Of a stretch of 64,000 bases of DNA, positions 9,357 through 18,922 are shown in pieces. The DNA is taken from contig JASDSY010000022.1 of NCBI GenBank assembly GCA_041441465.1, forward strand, positions 1 to 64,000. Direction: 5' to 3'. The stretch is from JASDSY01 sp041441465. GTDB lineage: Bacteria; Muiribacteriota; UBA9980. Both the position numbers and the translations under genes were made by a program. Below the pieces are notes generated by a model. The model was not told the origin of the DNA and ran no database searches. It worked only from the letters and a program-made list of their open reading frames with translations. Each line of letters starts with the position of its first letter. The first letter of the stretch is position 1.

Positions 9357-10739
9357 TTATCTTAAGAGCCATTCCGGCATTTGCGGCCTCTGTGAACCTT
9401 CCTGCCAGCCGCCCCATGACGTGCCGTCGAATATGTTGAATATAAAGCCATTGCTTTCAGGCTGCTGCATTACGGTATAATACATTTTATCGTCATAAGC
9501 CAGGCTGAAGAAATAACCGCCTTTCATGAAACGCGGCGCGCCGATCTTGCCTGTCGATTTCCACGGCGACCATGATTTAGCGCCGGAAGCGCAAACAGCT
9601 TCGTATGTCTGCATTGTTTTTGTATCTAAAGCTACGCAGCAAAAATAAGCAGGCGAAACGCCAAACGCGAATTTAAAGTTATCTTTATGATAGCCTGTCG
9701 GAGTAGGCAATTCGCCAATCTGCGCCCATTCAGTCCACGAATTGATAAATTTCGAAGACGAAATATAAACATTGCCGTCCTTATTCGGTTCATAGAAAAA
9801 CATAAAACGGTAATTTTTATTTATGCCAAATCCTAAAACCGAATCTTCAGCTTTAGCAGGGAATTCAGGAAGCACGCCAACATTAACCATCGGCGGATAG
9901 TTCGGAAGGTTATTATCGGCATGAGAAATCCATACCGAGCGGTCTGAATATTTAATGCATGCGCATTCATTAACAGAATAACCGCCGTCACGGAACCCTT
10001 CAAAGCCGACATGAACGCCTTTGCTTGAAACTTTCGAAACTGTTTCGCTGACTCCGCCGACTGAAGCTAATTCAGAGCGGTCCGATTTGCCTTTTTTGTT
10101 ATAAGCGACAACATAATAAAAATTAGAAGCGTCTTTAGCTACATCTTTATCTTCGTAACTTGTTTCGCCGGCAATTTCCGCTATTTTTTTGAAATCCTCA
10201 TCCTCGGCGCCCGTGCTTCTGTATATATGATAGCCGTCAGCGTTTTTTGAAGATTTCCATGTCAGCATTATGCCGTCTGATGTCGAGCTGGCTTTAACCT
10301 TAGCAGGCGCTTCAAGACTTGCAGTTGTTTTTTTAGTAGAAGGTGTTTTTTTGGCAGGTTTCTTTTCACCGTCATCCGCAGCGTCACTTGAACCGGCTTT
10401 CGCAGTCGCTTCATTCGAAGCCGAACCCTGTTTACCGTTTTTCATGCCGCTTTTTACCATATAATAGTAATTCTGGCCTTTTTTTACGTCATTATCCTGA
10501 TACGAAGTAATATCGGAACTTACAAATTGAATTATCTGGTGGCCGCTGCCGGCTGATTCAGAGCGAAGGACATAATATCCGTAATCATTACCAGGAGCTT
10601 TTTGCCATGATATGTTAATACCTTTTCCTTTGGTTTTAGCTTTAAGGCCTGACGGCGCTTCGCCCTCGGCCAGTACACCATAAACCCCAAAATAAAACAT
10701 AAATAGTGATAACGACAATAAAAGTAATAGTTTTTTCAA
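9357..10739 (-). CDS. Secreted protein with two Fn3 domains and W-repeat C-terminus
   Basis: 460 residues, TTG start at 10739 with GAGGGGG 8 nt upstream. Residues 1-24 are a Sec signal peptide ending ...GVLAEG. Residues about 26-112 and 142-228 are two fibronectin type III domains (each with APSG/APAK start, a WQKAP or WKSSKNA tryptophan and a YYYMV or YYVVAY strand). Between them is a Lys/Thr/Pro-rich linker. The C-terminal 230 residues contain repeated W-x2-W turns (SWTEWAQIG, SWSPWKSTG, SWGGWQEG), as in small beta-propeller lectins, so a glycan-binding propeller is possible. It is monocistronic, flanked by its own promoter and a terminator. Function unknown; likely at the cell surface. Confidence 0.75.
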   Translation of the reverse strand: MKKLLLLLSLSLFMFYFGVYGVLAEGEAPSGLKAKTKGKGINISWQKAPGNDYGYYVLRSESAGSGHQIIQFVSSDITSYQDNDVKKGQNYYYMVKSGMKNGKQGSASNEATAKAGSSDAADDGEKKPAKKTPSTKKTTASLEAPAKVKASSTSDGIMLTWKSSKNADGYHIYRSTGAEDEDFKKIAEIAGETSYEDKDVAKDASNFYYVVAYNKKGKSDRSELASVGGVSETVSKVSSKGVHVGFEGFRDGGYSVNECACIKYSDRSVWISHADNNLPNYPPMVNVGVLPEFPAKAEDSVLGFGINKNYRFMFFYEPNKDGNVYISSSKFINSWTEWAQIGELPTPTGYHKDNFKFAFGVSPAYFCCVALDTKTMQTYEAVCASGAKSWSPWKSTGKIGAPRFMKGGYFFSLAYDDKMYYTVMQQPESNGFIFNIFDGTSWGGWQEGSQRPQMPEWLLR

Positions 10740-10798
10740 CTAAAAAACCCCCTCTTTGAAATTTTTTAAGTTAATGTTTTCCAGCTTAATAAATTCTG

Positions 10799-10827
10799 AG
10801 TTTACTATATTTTAAAAAAAATGTCAA
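10799..10827 (-). promoter_or_regulatory. Sigma-70-type promoter of the Fn3 protein gene
   Basis: On the minus strand TTGACA (10827-10822) is followed after 17 nt by TAAACT (10804-10799). The leader to the TTG start is about 55 nt and ends in a strong Shine-Dalgarno. It faces away from the radical SAM gene promoter. Confidence 0.65.
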
Positions 10828-10836
10828 ACTTAATTC

Positions 10837-10865
10837 TTGATTTTTAATTCATAAATTGCTATACT
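10837..10865 (+). promoter_or_regulatory. Promoter giving a nearly leaderless radical SAM mRNA
   Basis: TTGATT (10837-10842), 17-nt spacer, TATACT (10860-10865). The expected start of transcription, about 7 nt on, would fall only 2-4 nt before the ATG at 10875, and no Shine-Dalgarno is visible. Confidence 0.6.
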
Positions 10866-10874
10866 TAACAAATC

Positions 10875-11972
10875 ATGAATTTCAAACCTTATTTCAATTA
10901 TTTATGGCAAATATTGCCTTACTATACGTCATTTTCAGGAAAAAGTTTCAAGCCGCAGACTATTTTCATATCAGTAAATTCAATATGCAACTTAAGATGC
11001 AAAATGTGTGATATCGGTCAAAAAAATGAAGAAAGCGCATTCGCAAAAAACTTAAAATGCGAAAAAAGCAATGAACTTTCGATTGACGTTTTAAAAAAGC
11101 TTATAGACGATGTCAAAGGGTTCAAGCCTTTAATCGCTGTCGTGGCAACTGAACCGCTCTTATATAAGCCGCTTTTTGAATTTGCCGAATATGCCAAAAG
11201 CGCCGGAATCAACTTTCACCTGACTACAAACGGATTCCTGCTTCCTAAATTTTTTAAGGAAGTCATAGATTCCGGCATAAGCTCGCTTTCAGTATCAATA
11301 GACGCATTAGGCGATTTGCATGATCATATAAGGGGAGTTAAAGGAACATTTAAAAACGCCGTATCAGGCCTCGAACAACTTGTAGAATACAAAAACAGCA
11401 GAAATTCAAAAATAAAAACTTCGTTGAATTGCACAATTATTAAAGATAATTATAACCATTTAACAGAATATTATAATTATTTCTCAAAATTTCCTTTAGA
11501 TTTCATTTCGTTTTCACACATGAACTTCATAACTGAAAAAATGGCATGCGCGCATAATCAAAACGCTCCGGAAAAGTTTCAGGTCACGCCTTCGTGCATA
11601 TCCGCCGAACAAGAATTAACTCAAATCGATTATAGTGCACTTCTTAACGGTATAAAAAATATAAAAGCGCAAAAGAGCGTTCCGACTTTCTTCGTACCTG
11701 AACTTAATACTTATGAAACAATAAAAAGTTATTATACCGATCATCAAAAGCTGATGTCCAAGAAAAAATGCCTGGTGCCGTGGTTTTCATCGCAAATTAT
11801 CGCATCTGGAGATGTTATACCTCTTGCCCGCTGCTTTAATATTTCATTCGGCAATATTAACGATCAGAGCTTTAATCAAATATGGGACGGCGAAAAAATC
11901 AAGCATTTCAGAAAAATTTTAGCTAAGAAAAAAATTTTCCCGGCATGCACAAGGTGCTGCGGTATTCTATAA
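10875..11972 (+). CDS. Radical SAM/SPASM-like protein
   Basis: 365 residues. The radical SAM cluster motif C-x3-C-x2-C is at C38, C42 and C45 (SICNLRCKMCDIG), followed by a glycine-rich SAM strand region (VATEPLLYK) and LTTNGFLL and VSIDALG strands. The C-terminus has further cysteines (KKCLVPW, ARCF, PACTRCC), the layout of a SPASM or twitch auxiliary cluster domain. Such proteins modify peptides or, in surface-polysaccharide loci, sugars or aminosugars. No precursor peptide is visible next to it. It precedes asnB, with a terminator in between. Substrate unknown. Confidence 0.85.
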   Translation: MNFKPYFNYLWQILPYYTSFSGKSFKPQTIFISVNSICNLRCKMCDIGQKNEESAFAKNLKCEKSNELSIDVLKKLIDDVKGFKPLIAVVATEPLLYKPLFEFAEYAKSAGINFHLTTNGFLLPKFFKEVIDSGISSLSVSIDALGDLHDHIRGVKGTFKNAVSGLEQLVEYKNSRNSKIKTSLNCTIIKDNYNHLTEYYNYFSKFPLDFISFSHMNFITEKMACAHNQNAPEKFQVTPSCISAEQELTQIDYSALLNGIKNIKAQKSVPTFFVPELNTYETIKSYYTDHQKLMSKKKCLVPWFSSQIIASGDVIPLARCFNISFGNINDQSFNQIWDGEKIKHFRKILAKKKIFPACTRCCGIL

Positions 11973-11985
11973 TTTAAATTTAAAC

Positions 11986-12011
11986 AGGCCGTTTATACGG
12001 CCTTTGTTATT
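11986..12011 (+). terminator. Rho-independent terminator after the radical SAM gene
   Basis: AGGCCGT (11986-11992), TTAT loop, ACGGCCT (11997-12003), then TTGTTATTT. It separates the radical SAM gene from asnB. Confidence 0.75.
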
Positions 12012-12084
12012 TATTAACATATTTCCCCGCAAAAATTAAATAACCGAAAGTCAAAAAGTAGAAATTCCGAGGTGAATAGATAAT

Positions 12085-14034
12085 ATGTGCGGCATTGCCG
12101 GAATCATAAATTTAAAAAACGACTCAAAAGATTATACGCAGGCATTGACTGACATGTGTTCATTAATAGCACACCGCGGGCCTGACGGGCAAGGCATATT
12201 CGTCAATGAAAACAAAAGCGTTAACTTCGGCCACCGCCGCCTGTCGATAATAGACTTAAGCGAAAATGCCTCGCAGCCGATGCAAAGAAAAGACCTCGGC
12301 CTCGTAATAACTTTCAACGGCGAAATATATAACTATCTTGAAATAAAAAACGAGCTGTTGAAAAATGGTTATTCTTTTTCCAGCGCCAGCGATACCGAAG
12401 TGGTTTTATGCGCATATCACAAATGGGGAACAGCGGCTTTCGAAAAATTTAACGGAATGTGGGCTTTCGCAATTTACGACAAATCAACCGAAACTATTAT
12501 CATTTCACGTGACAGATTCGGAGTCAAACCCATATATTTTAATTTTAACGACGGCATTTTTACATTCGCTTCCGAGATAAAGGCATTTTCAAAATTAATT
12601 AAGATGCGGCCTAATTTGAAAAGAGTTTATAAATTCTTCGCGGCTAATGTTATGCCCGACCGCGGCGAAACATTTTTCCAGGGAATAATGGCATTTCCCC
12701 AGGGAAATTTTTTAAAAATCAATCTGACAACAAAAAAAATCGAACGGCATTGCTATTATAATTTTAATTATCAGCAAATATTAAATAAATACGATTATTC
12801 CGAACCGGTAAAAACATTTTCGGAACTTTTAGATAATTCGATAAAATTAAGGATGCGTTCCGACGTTCCGATCGGCACGTGCCTTTCGGGCGGGCTCGAC
12901 TCAAGTTCAATAGTGTCGGTAATAACAAAAAAGTTTGGGATCAAAGTCCTCACATTTTCAGCGTTATATGATGAAAAAGACTGTAACGAAAAAAAATACA
13001 TAGACGCAGTATGTTCAGACTGCGAAACGACAAGATTTTCAGTTACGCCTTCCGGCGGCGACATCGAGCAGATAATAGAAAAACTGGCTTATTATCAGGA
13101 TGAACCTTCATACGGCCCGGGATTATTCTCGCAATGGTTCGTAATGAAACTGGCCAATCCGCATGTAAAGGTTTTATTGGACGGCCAGGGCGCCGATGAA
13201 ATTTTAGGCGGATATACATATTTTTACGGAGATTACTTCAAAGCACAGTTAATTGAAATATTAAACGGCGGCCTCTCTTCTTTAAAAAACATCGCATGCG
13301 ATTTTCTTGACGCCTCTAAAGTCATTCCAATCAAAACATTGCTCGGAAGTATTTTATTGAAATCTTCTAATTTTTCAAGCTGGTATTTAAAAAAAGGTAC
13401 GCAAATAAATATGTTAAATGATAAATTCAGGAGGCGTTTTGAGAACATCGGCACAAATCAGGAGACAAAAAAATATAACTCGTTTGAAAATGGTTTTTGG
13501 GCCGCCGATAATGACTTAATATGGGAATTACCCGAAAATGTGATTGATTCGTTAAAAAATATGCCTGATTGCTTTTCCGCCGCGCTTTACTACGCTCTTT
13601 CAACCTCGTCGATACCGCAGCTTTTACGCTACGAAGACCGGAATTCCATGGCATTTTCGATAGAATCGCGCACTCCGTTTCTGGATTATAACCTGGCTGA
13701 ATTTTCAATAGGCCTTAAATATCGGGATAAAATCAGAGGTTCAGAAACTAAATCAATATTAAGAAAAGCCATGGCCGGAACGCTTACTCAGGAAGTACTT
13801 GAGCGTAAAGATAAAATGGGCTATCCTACGCCGTTTTATAAATGGATAAAAAACGAGTGCCGTGATTATATAAAAAACATCTTATTTTCTGATGCATTGA
13901 AAAAAAGAGGAATATTGAACGCGGAGTATTGCAGGGCAATATTCGACGGCCATATAGACGGCAAACGTGATTATTCCTGGGAAATCTGGCGCGCAATTTC
14001 AATAGAAAACTGGTTCCGGAAATTCATAGACTAA
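12085..14034 (+). CDS. asnB: Asparagine synthetase, glutamine-hydrolysing
   Basis: 649 residues. The MCGIAGI start exposes Cys2, the nucleophile of the N-terminal class II glutaminase domain, with RGPDGQG and GHRRLSIIDLS substrate motifs. The synthetase domain begins near residue 260 with the ATP pyrophosphatase loop (SGGLDSSSIVS) and keeps GQGADEILGGY and SIESRTPFLDY. Full length for AsnB. GAGGTGA lies 10 nt before the ATG. Paralogues of this kind in polysaccharide clusters can amidate sugar acids, so the acceptor may be either aspartate or a sugar carboxylate; the sequence does not decide. Confidence 0.93.
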   Translation: MCGIAGIINLKNDSKDYTQALTDMCSLIAHRGPDGQGIFVNENKSVNFGHRRLSIIDLSENASQPMQRKDLGLVITFNGEIYNYLEIKNELLKNGYSFSSASDTEVVLCAYHKWGTAAFEKFNGMWAFAIYDKSTETIIISRDRFGVKPIYFNFNDGIFTFASEIKAFSKLIKMRPNLKRVYKFFAANVMPDRGETFFQGIMAFPQGNFLKINLTTKKIERHCYYNFNYQQILNKYDYSEPVKTFSELLDNSIKLRMRSDVPIGTCLSGGLDSSSIVSVITKKFGIKVLTFSALYDEKDCNEKKYIDAVCSDCETTRFSVTPSGGDIEQIIEKLAYYQDEPSYGPGLFSQWFVMKLANPHVKVLLDGQGADEILGGYTYFYGDYFKAQLIEILNGGLSSLKNIACDFLDASKVIPIKTLLGSILLKSSNFSSWYLKKGTQINMLNDKFRRRFENIGTNQETKKYNSFENGFWAADNDLIWELPENVIDSLKNMPDCFSAALYYALSTSSIPQLLRYEDRNSMAFSIESRTPFLDYNLAEFSIGLKYRDKIRGSETKSILRKAMAGTLTQEVLERKDKMGYPTPFYKWIKNECRDYIKNILFSDALKKRGILNAEYCRAIFDGHIDGKRDYSWEIWRAISIENWFRKFID

Positions 14035-14133
14035 TTTTTCAGGCAGCACGGTTTCAGAAATATTGTTTTCTAATCAATTTCAAAAAAAACTATCAATATG
14101 TTAAAAACATTTTAGTTAAAAATTTCAAAAATA

Positions 14134-14174
14134 AAAAAATTCTTCGCTGCTTATATAGCATCGAAGAATTTTTT
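14134..14174. terminator. Bidirectional terminator between asnB and wecB
   Basis: Perfect 13-bp arms at 14134-14146 and 14162-14174 with A-tract before and T-tract after, so it works on both strands. It sits between two convergent genes. Confidence 0.85.
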
Positions 14175-14224
14175 CATAAGTATAGGTTAAATAATAAATT
14201 GATCATATACTGATAAAATTATAA

Positions 14225-15328
14225 TTATTTTTCGATATAATCCATTATTTTTTTCACTATCTTTTCTGCGCTCTTACCATTACCAAAATATTTTTTTGAA
14301 AAATCGCACTTTAATTTTTGCGAAACCAGGGCATCGGCGACATTTTGCGAACTGACTTTTTTTATGATAATATTCGCGCCTGTTTCAGAAGTTTCAGGCC
14401 ACGGCGTCATAGGGTAAATTGTGACGCATGGCTTCTTATTAAAATAAGCTTCCTTGGGGACGCCGCCGGAATCAGTCACTATTTTTTTGCAATTAGCCTG
14501 CAATATGCCAATTTCAAGATATCCCTGCGGTTCAATAAGGGTTATTTTCGGATTTTTCATAAACTTTTTATGGCACGCACATTTTTCCAGCATCTGCCTC
14601 GTGCGCGGATGAACCGGAAATATTATATTTTTACCTGAGAGCATAAATCCTTCCATAATCTGATTCAACCTGGCATTATCGTCTACATTTAAAGGCCTAT
14701 GCAGAGTGCATAAAATAAAGTCACGTTTTTTAAAGCTGTCTATTTTCTCAAATTTTTCGGCCAAACCGCCTTCGTTAAGAAGGCGCCGTGTTTTTAAAAA
14801 CGTGTCATACATCGTATCGCCCGAAAAGTAAGCATGCCCCCAGACATTTTCTTTTTTCAAGTTATCAAGCGAAGACTTGGTCGGCGCAAATAAAAGGTTA
14901 GATATATGGTCGACCATAATCCTGTTGGCCTCTTCAGGGCTTTCACACTTATCGTACATCCTCGGCCCTGCTTCAATGTGCGCGATCGGAATATGAAGCT
15001 TTACCGCAGCCAGCGCAGCCGCGACAGTCGTATTTGTATCGCCGAATATAACCAGCATATCAGGTTTTTCATGCAGCAATATCTTTTCTATCTCAATTAA
15101 AATCTTGGCGGTCTGAACGCCGTGAAGCTTTTCGTTAATATTTAAATTATACTGCGGCTTAGGGATTTCGAGCTCCTTAAAAAATATATCACTCATATTA
15201 TAGTCATAGTGCTGGCCGCTGTGCACTAAAACTTCGCTGGCATGTTTTCTTATTTGCTTTGAAACAGGGGCTAATTTTATAAATTGCGGGCGATTACCGA
15301 CAATGGTAACGATTTTCTTTTTAAGCAA
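14225..15328 (-). CDS. wecB: UDP-N-acetylglucosamine 2-epimerase (non-hydrolysing)
   Basis: 367 residues. It interconverts UDP-GlcNAc and UDP-ManNAc in the cytoplasm, supplying ManNAc-derived sugars. Typical motifs are seen: VGNRPQFIKLAP at the N-terminus, HSGQHYDYNMSD, GDTNTTVAAALAA, HIEAGPRMYDK, HRPLNVDD and TDSGGVPKEAYF followed by the RPETPE-like PWPETSETGAN. This, with the sugar dehydrogenase at the window start, points to amino-sugar or aminuronic acid residues in the polysaccharide. Monocistronic on the minus strand. Confidence 0.93.
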   Translation of the reverse strand: MLKKKIVTIVGNRPQFIKLAPVSKQIRKHASEVLVHSGQHYDYNMSDIFFKELEIPKPQYNLNINEKLHGVQTAKILIEIEKILLHEKPDMLVIFGDTNTTVAAALAAVKLHIPIAHIEAGPRMYDKCESPEEANRIMVDHISNLLFAPTKSSLDNLKKENVWGHAYFSGDTMYDTFLKTRRLLNEGGLAEKFEKIDSFKKRDFILCTLHRPLNVDDNARLNQIMEGFMLSGKNIIFPVHPRTRQMLEKCACHKKFMKNPKITLIEPQGYLEIGILQANCKKIVTDSGGVPKEAYFNKKPCVTIYPMTPWPETSETGANIIIKKVSSQNVADALVSQKLKCDFSKKYFGNGKSAEKIVKKIMDYIEK

Positions 15329-15424
15329 ACTATATCACCTTTTCATTTTTTTATTAAAAATAACAAAATTTTACCAGAAAATCAATTATTTTTTATATAT
15401 TTTCAAAAACTTAGCAATTATTTA

Positions 15425-15453
15425 TTGATTTTTAGTGATTGATAATGTAATAT
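15425..15453 (+). promoter_or_regulatory. Promoter of methyltransferase gene
   Basis: TTGATT (15425-15430), 17-nt spacer, TAATAT (15448-15453). It leads to the ATG at 15490, which has AGGCGGA as ribosome binding site. Confidence 0.55.
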
Positions 15454-15489
15454 CAACCATGAATCCTGAGACAGGCGGAATTATTATTT

Positions 15490-16212
15490 ATGAACGATAA
15501 CGGCAATTCAGAAATAAAAAGAATAAAAAACGAATATCAAAAACGCGATACCGCAGAAATTAATAAATATGAAAATCTATACAGTCCTTTAAATCCAGCC
15601 GCAATTTTTATACGGCATGAAATAGAAAACCATACAGCTAATTTTTTATTCAACTCGATAGAAACGGGAAATATAAAAAAATTAAAAGTGCTTGAGGTGG
15701 GCTGCGGCAACGGCTCGATGCTGAATATGTTCACTCAGCTTGGATTCGGCGAAAAAAATCTGACCGGTATTGATTTAATGGAAAGCCGCCTTAAAAACGC
15801 CGCGGCATGTCACAATCAAAACGGCTATTTATGCGCTAACGGCGAAAAACTTCCTTTCAAAAATTCATCTTTTGACATAGTTTCTCAATTTACGGTATTT
15901 TCATCCATATTAAATAAAACGACCAAACAAAACATCGCCGCCGAAATGAAAAGAGTATGTAAACACGGCGGAATTATTATATGGTACGACATGATTCATA
16001 CCAATCCGCTCAATAAGAATTTAAAAGGCATAAGATACGGCGAAATAAAAGAGCTTTTTAATATAACTCAAAACGCCGTAACCAAAAGAATTATACTTAA
16101 TCCCTGGATTTTAAGGCCGGCGCTAAAAATTTCAAAAATATTATGCGATATTTTATCGGCCGTCAAAATTTTTAACTCATTTTATATCTCATTTATTACC
16201 GTCAATAAATAA
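15490..16212 (+). CDS. SAM-dependent methyltransferase
   Basis: 240-residue class I methyltransferase of the Methyltransf_11 type. Motif I is VLEVGCGNGSMLNMF, followed by GIDLMESRL and the motif around FDIVSQFTVFSS. It lacks the zinc ribbon of the methyltransferase at 5.5-6.6 kb. It lies among polysaccharide genes and may methylate a sugar or lipid carrier. Its last 24 nt overlap the 3' end of the convergent ligase gene. Confidence 0.85.
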   Translation: MNDNGNSEIKRIKNEYQKRDTAEINKYENLYSPLNPAAIFIRHEIENHTANFLFNSIETGNIKKLKVLEVGCGNGSMLNMFTQLGFGEKNLTGIDLMESRLKNAAACHNQNGYLCANGEKLPFKNSSFDIVSQFTVFSSILNKTTKQNIAAEMKRVCKHGGIIIWYDMIHTNPLNKNLKGIRYGEIKELFNITQNAVTKRIILNPWILRPALKISKILCDILSAVKIFNSFYISFITVNK

Positions 16213-17442
16213 TTTTTCGGCCCGCTCGATTTCGTAAAACGCCATTCCTATCAAAAACCACATAAGCCGGCTCACTTCGTTATGAAAAAAATTATACTCA
16301 GAAAACCCCATTAAAAGCATCGAAATAAAGGCAGCCAGAACGCCCTTAATATAAGCGCCGTTTACACCGCATTCAGCCGGCTTGATTTTAAAGTAATTAT
16401 AAAATTTATATAACACATAAAAGCAAAGCCACAAAAAAGTTATAATTCCGGCAAGCCCCAGTTCAGCATATATCTGTAAATAAAGATTATGCAGATGGCC
16501 ATATACCATTTCTTGACGTGCTTTTTCAGCCCATTCAATTTTTTTTGCATACGAAGCGTAATTTTTTTCGACCCCGCCAAGCCCGACGCCTAAAATCGGA
16601 TTATCTCTTATCATTCGCATTCCGGCAGCGTAAATTACCTCACGCCCGCTCGAATATCCGCTTAAAGTAGATGTCAGCCTGATGTGTAAATCGCCAAGCA
16701 GCGGCCACTCTTTTACCTTCGGAGAAATTATCAGGCCCAAAAGCAACAGCGAACATATCGTCAACGCTATGGCGGTTTTATAATACCGATTCAATAAAAC
16801 CAGCAAAAATGCCATAAAACACATAATAAGCCACGGACCGCGAGCGTATGTCAGAAGCAGCGCTACCATATTAATCGACATAAGCCCCATAAATAGTCCG
16901 CGCTTCGGGCCTGATAAAAATAAATTTCCCTTATTCATAACCACCGCAAGCGAAACGCACTGAATCATCACTAAAAATTCGCCGTAAGTTATTGTGATCG
17001 AGAATAATCCCGAATATTGGTGGGCCCAATTCGCAAAATCCTCGAATAAAAAATAATTCGTAAGCCCCGCTGCGCTTACCACTATCGCACAAACAAGCAT
17101 CAAAACGTTCATAAATTGTAAAATTCCAAGCATTTTTAATTTATCGATGAGTACGGCGCCCTTCTCATACGCTATTATAAAAGCCATAAAACACATGACA
17201 TTTTTCGCCTTACCAATCCCGCTGATGCCAAACCCGCTTATAAAAAGCGCTAAAACATTAATAATAACAAATACCAGCATGATAGTATAAATTTTATTAT
17301 ATTTAAACTTTTCGTGTCTTAAAAAATATGACACTATATAAGCGGTGAGGGCCGAATAAAGGGCAAAATTAGAGATAAAGATCGAAAATGAACATGTGAT
17401 CAGAAATAAAATTAAAAAAAAGTATATTATTTTGTCCGCCAT
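16189..17442 (-). CDS. O-antigen ligase/polymerase family membrane protein
   Basis: 417 residues with about 10-12 hydrophobic segments. The large periplasmic loop and its flanks carry the Wzy_C/O-antigen ligase pattern: YARGPWLIM, then NPILGVGLGGVEKNYASYA and GHLHNLYLQIYAELGL. The family joins undecaprenyl-linked glycans to lipid A core, or polymerises repeat units. WaaL and Wzy cannot be told apart by eye. It complements the flippase at 7.9-9.2 kb. The tail-to-tail 24-nt overlap with the methyltransferase gene is unusual. Confidence 0.85.
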   Translation of the reverse strand: MADKIIYFFLILFLITCSFSIFISNFALYSALTAYIVSYFLRHEKFKYNKIYTIMLVFVIINVLALFISGFGISGIGKAKNVMCFMAFIIAYEKGAVLIDKLKMLGILQFMNVLMLVCAIVVSAAGLTNYFLFEDFANWAHQYSGLFSITITYGEFLVMIQCVSLAVVMNKGNLFLSGPKRGLFMGLMSINMVALLLTYARGPWLIMCFMAFLLVLLNRYYKTAIALTICSLLLLGLIISPKVKEWPLLGDLHIRLTSTLSGYSSGREVIYAAGMRMIRDNPILGVGLGGVEKNYASYAKKIEWAEKARQEMVYGHLHNLYLQIYAELGLAGIITFLWLCFYVLYKFYNYFKIKPAECGVNGAYIKGVLAAFISMLLMGFSEYNFFHNEVSRLMWFLIGMAFYEIERAEKLFIDGNK

Positions 17443-17499
17443 AAAATAAATGCCGCCGTTTCAATTCTTGAAATTTACAAATTTATCTGTAATTATAAA

Positions 17500-17524
17500 A
17501 AAGGGCCGGAAATACCAGCCCTTT
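17500..17524 (-). terminator. Terminator of the adenosine deaminase gene
   Basis: AAAGGGC at 17500-17506 pairs with GCCCTTT at 17518-17524, with two more G-C pairs inside past one mismatch. Read on the minus strand it is followed by a run of six T. Confidence 0.75.
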
Positions 17525-17560
17525 ATTCTTCAATTAAATTTATTCACCCAAAATATATAA

Positions 17561-18874
17561 TTACGCTATTTCAACCATTTCTAACTTATCGATATGCGTG
17601 CCTTTAGCGATATAATTGTTAAAAGCGACATCATAAAAATCTATGGATTTTCTCATATATTCACGATGGTTAGCGTAAGAGCCAGGGAAAAATGCGCCTT
17701 TAAATCCGGCAAGGCAAAGATTCCTGAGTTCTTTTACGCTGACAGGGAAATTTTTGATGAGGCTTATATATTCATCAGTTACGCTTACCCTTGAAATAAC
17801 GCGGTTATCGGTAGAAAGCGCCACGCGCAAGTTGTATTTAAGGAAATCGCGCACCGGATGTTTTGAAATATCGCGTAAGTCCGGGCTTGTCTGTGAGTTA
17901 GATTTCAGGCATACTTCAATAGTCGTTCTTTCGCGAGCCATTCTTTCAGCTACTAATCTCATATAATCAATTTTCTGCTCTTTTGTCATTTCAGAGCCGT
18001 CAGGGTTTCTGCGCTGTATTTTTTCCCATTCGAACAGATGCGTGCCATGGCCGATACGGCGGACATTACAATATTTTATAGCGCCCATTATGCTTTCGGG
18101 ACCGTATGCTTCGCCCGCATGGCAGGTAGTTTGAACGCCGCTGTTATAGCAAAGTTCAAATGATTCGCTATAAACTGCAGCCGGATAACCATCTTCACGG
18201 CCTGCAAGGTCGAAACCGACCACGAGGTAACCTTTTTTCATCGAATCAATCGCAAGCTGCGCTATTTCATTAGCGGCCATCTGCGAAAGGCTCTGAAGGT
18301 CATCGCCCGTATGCAAATCGTAAAGCGTGCTGAAATAATCGCCCATGTTAGGACCGATCATTCTCATCGCGCACAAAATCATTGCGCATCTATAAGGCAT
18401 TTCGCCATTTTTCTTGACGCCGTCTTTTGAATTAAATTCATCCATTGCGCGGCGCAATCCTTTATCAACTGACTTTATAATGTCTTCCCAGCCGAGATCG
18501 CGGCGCCAGTGTTTTTGCGGAGCGAATCTGACTTCAAAATAACGGACCCCTTCGTTAAACTCGTCACATGCCATACGGTACGCAACTTCTTCAAGGCTTT
18601 CAGGAGTCCTCAATACGCAGTTTACCAGCTCGAACGGAATAAGATATTCCATAAGGCTTGAATATTCATGTTTAAATACTTTTTCGTCCAGTTCCTCGGC
18701 GGTGCCTGAAATCAGGTTGCCTATTCCAAGTTCTTTGCTCTCTTTTACCAAATCGACTTTTTGAGCTTTAGCCAGCTCTACGATAGTCTGCGAACTTACC
18801 GAACCGTCAAGATGCACGTGAAGGTCGGTTTTAGGAAGTTTCATTATCTGTTCTCTCGTTAATTTTAATGTCAT
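17561..18874 (-). CDS. add: Adenosine deaminase family protein
   Basis: 437 residues, longer than usual bacterial Add (about 330-350). Metal-dependent purine or nucleoside deaminase fold: HVHLDGS near residue 19 gives the first two metal histidines, CHAGEAYGPES gives the third histidine and catalytic glutamate, IGHGTHL the next catalytic histidine, and STDN the metal aspartate. The second aspartate of the usual TDD is Asn here, and extra sequence sits around residues 140-180 and 275-300. It probably deaminates adenosine or a relative, in the cytoplasm. It stands alone with its own consensus promoter and terminator. Confidence 0.8.
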   Translation of the reverse strand: MTLKLTREQIMKLPKTDLHVHLDGSVSSQTIVELAKAQKVDLVKESKELGIGNLISGTAEELDEKVFKHEYSSLMEYLIPFELVNCVLRTPESLEEVAYRMACDEFNEGVRYFEVRFAPQKHWRRDLGWEDIIKSVDKGLRRAMDEFNSKDGVKKNGEMPYRCAMILCAMRMIGPNMGDYFSTLYDLHTGDDLQSLSQMAANEIAQLAIDSMKKGYLVVGFDLAGREDGYPAAVYSESFELCYNSGVQTTCHAGEAYGPESIMGAIKYCNVRRIGHGTHLFEWEKIQRRNPDGSEMTKEQKIDYMRLVAERMARERTTIEVCLKSNSQTSPDLRDISKHPVRDFLKYNLRVALSTDNRVISRVSVTDEYISLIKNFPVSVKELRNLCLAGFKGAFFPGSYANHREYMRKSIDFYDVAFNNYIAKGTHIDKLEMVEIA

Positions 18875-18922
18875 ACTTTCCCCTTCTTTTCTTTTTCGTT
18901 ATTATTCGTTATTAAATGTTTT

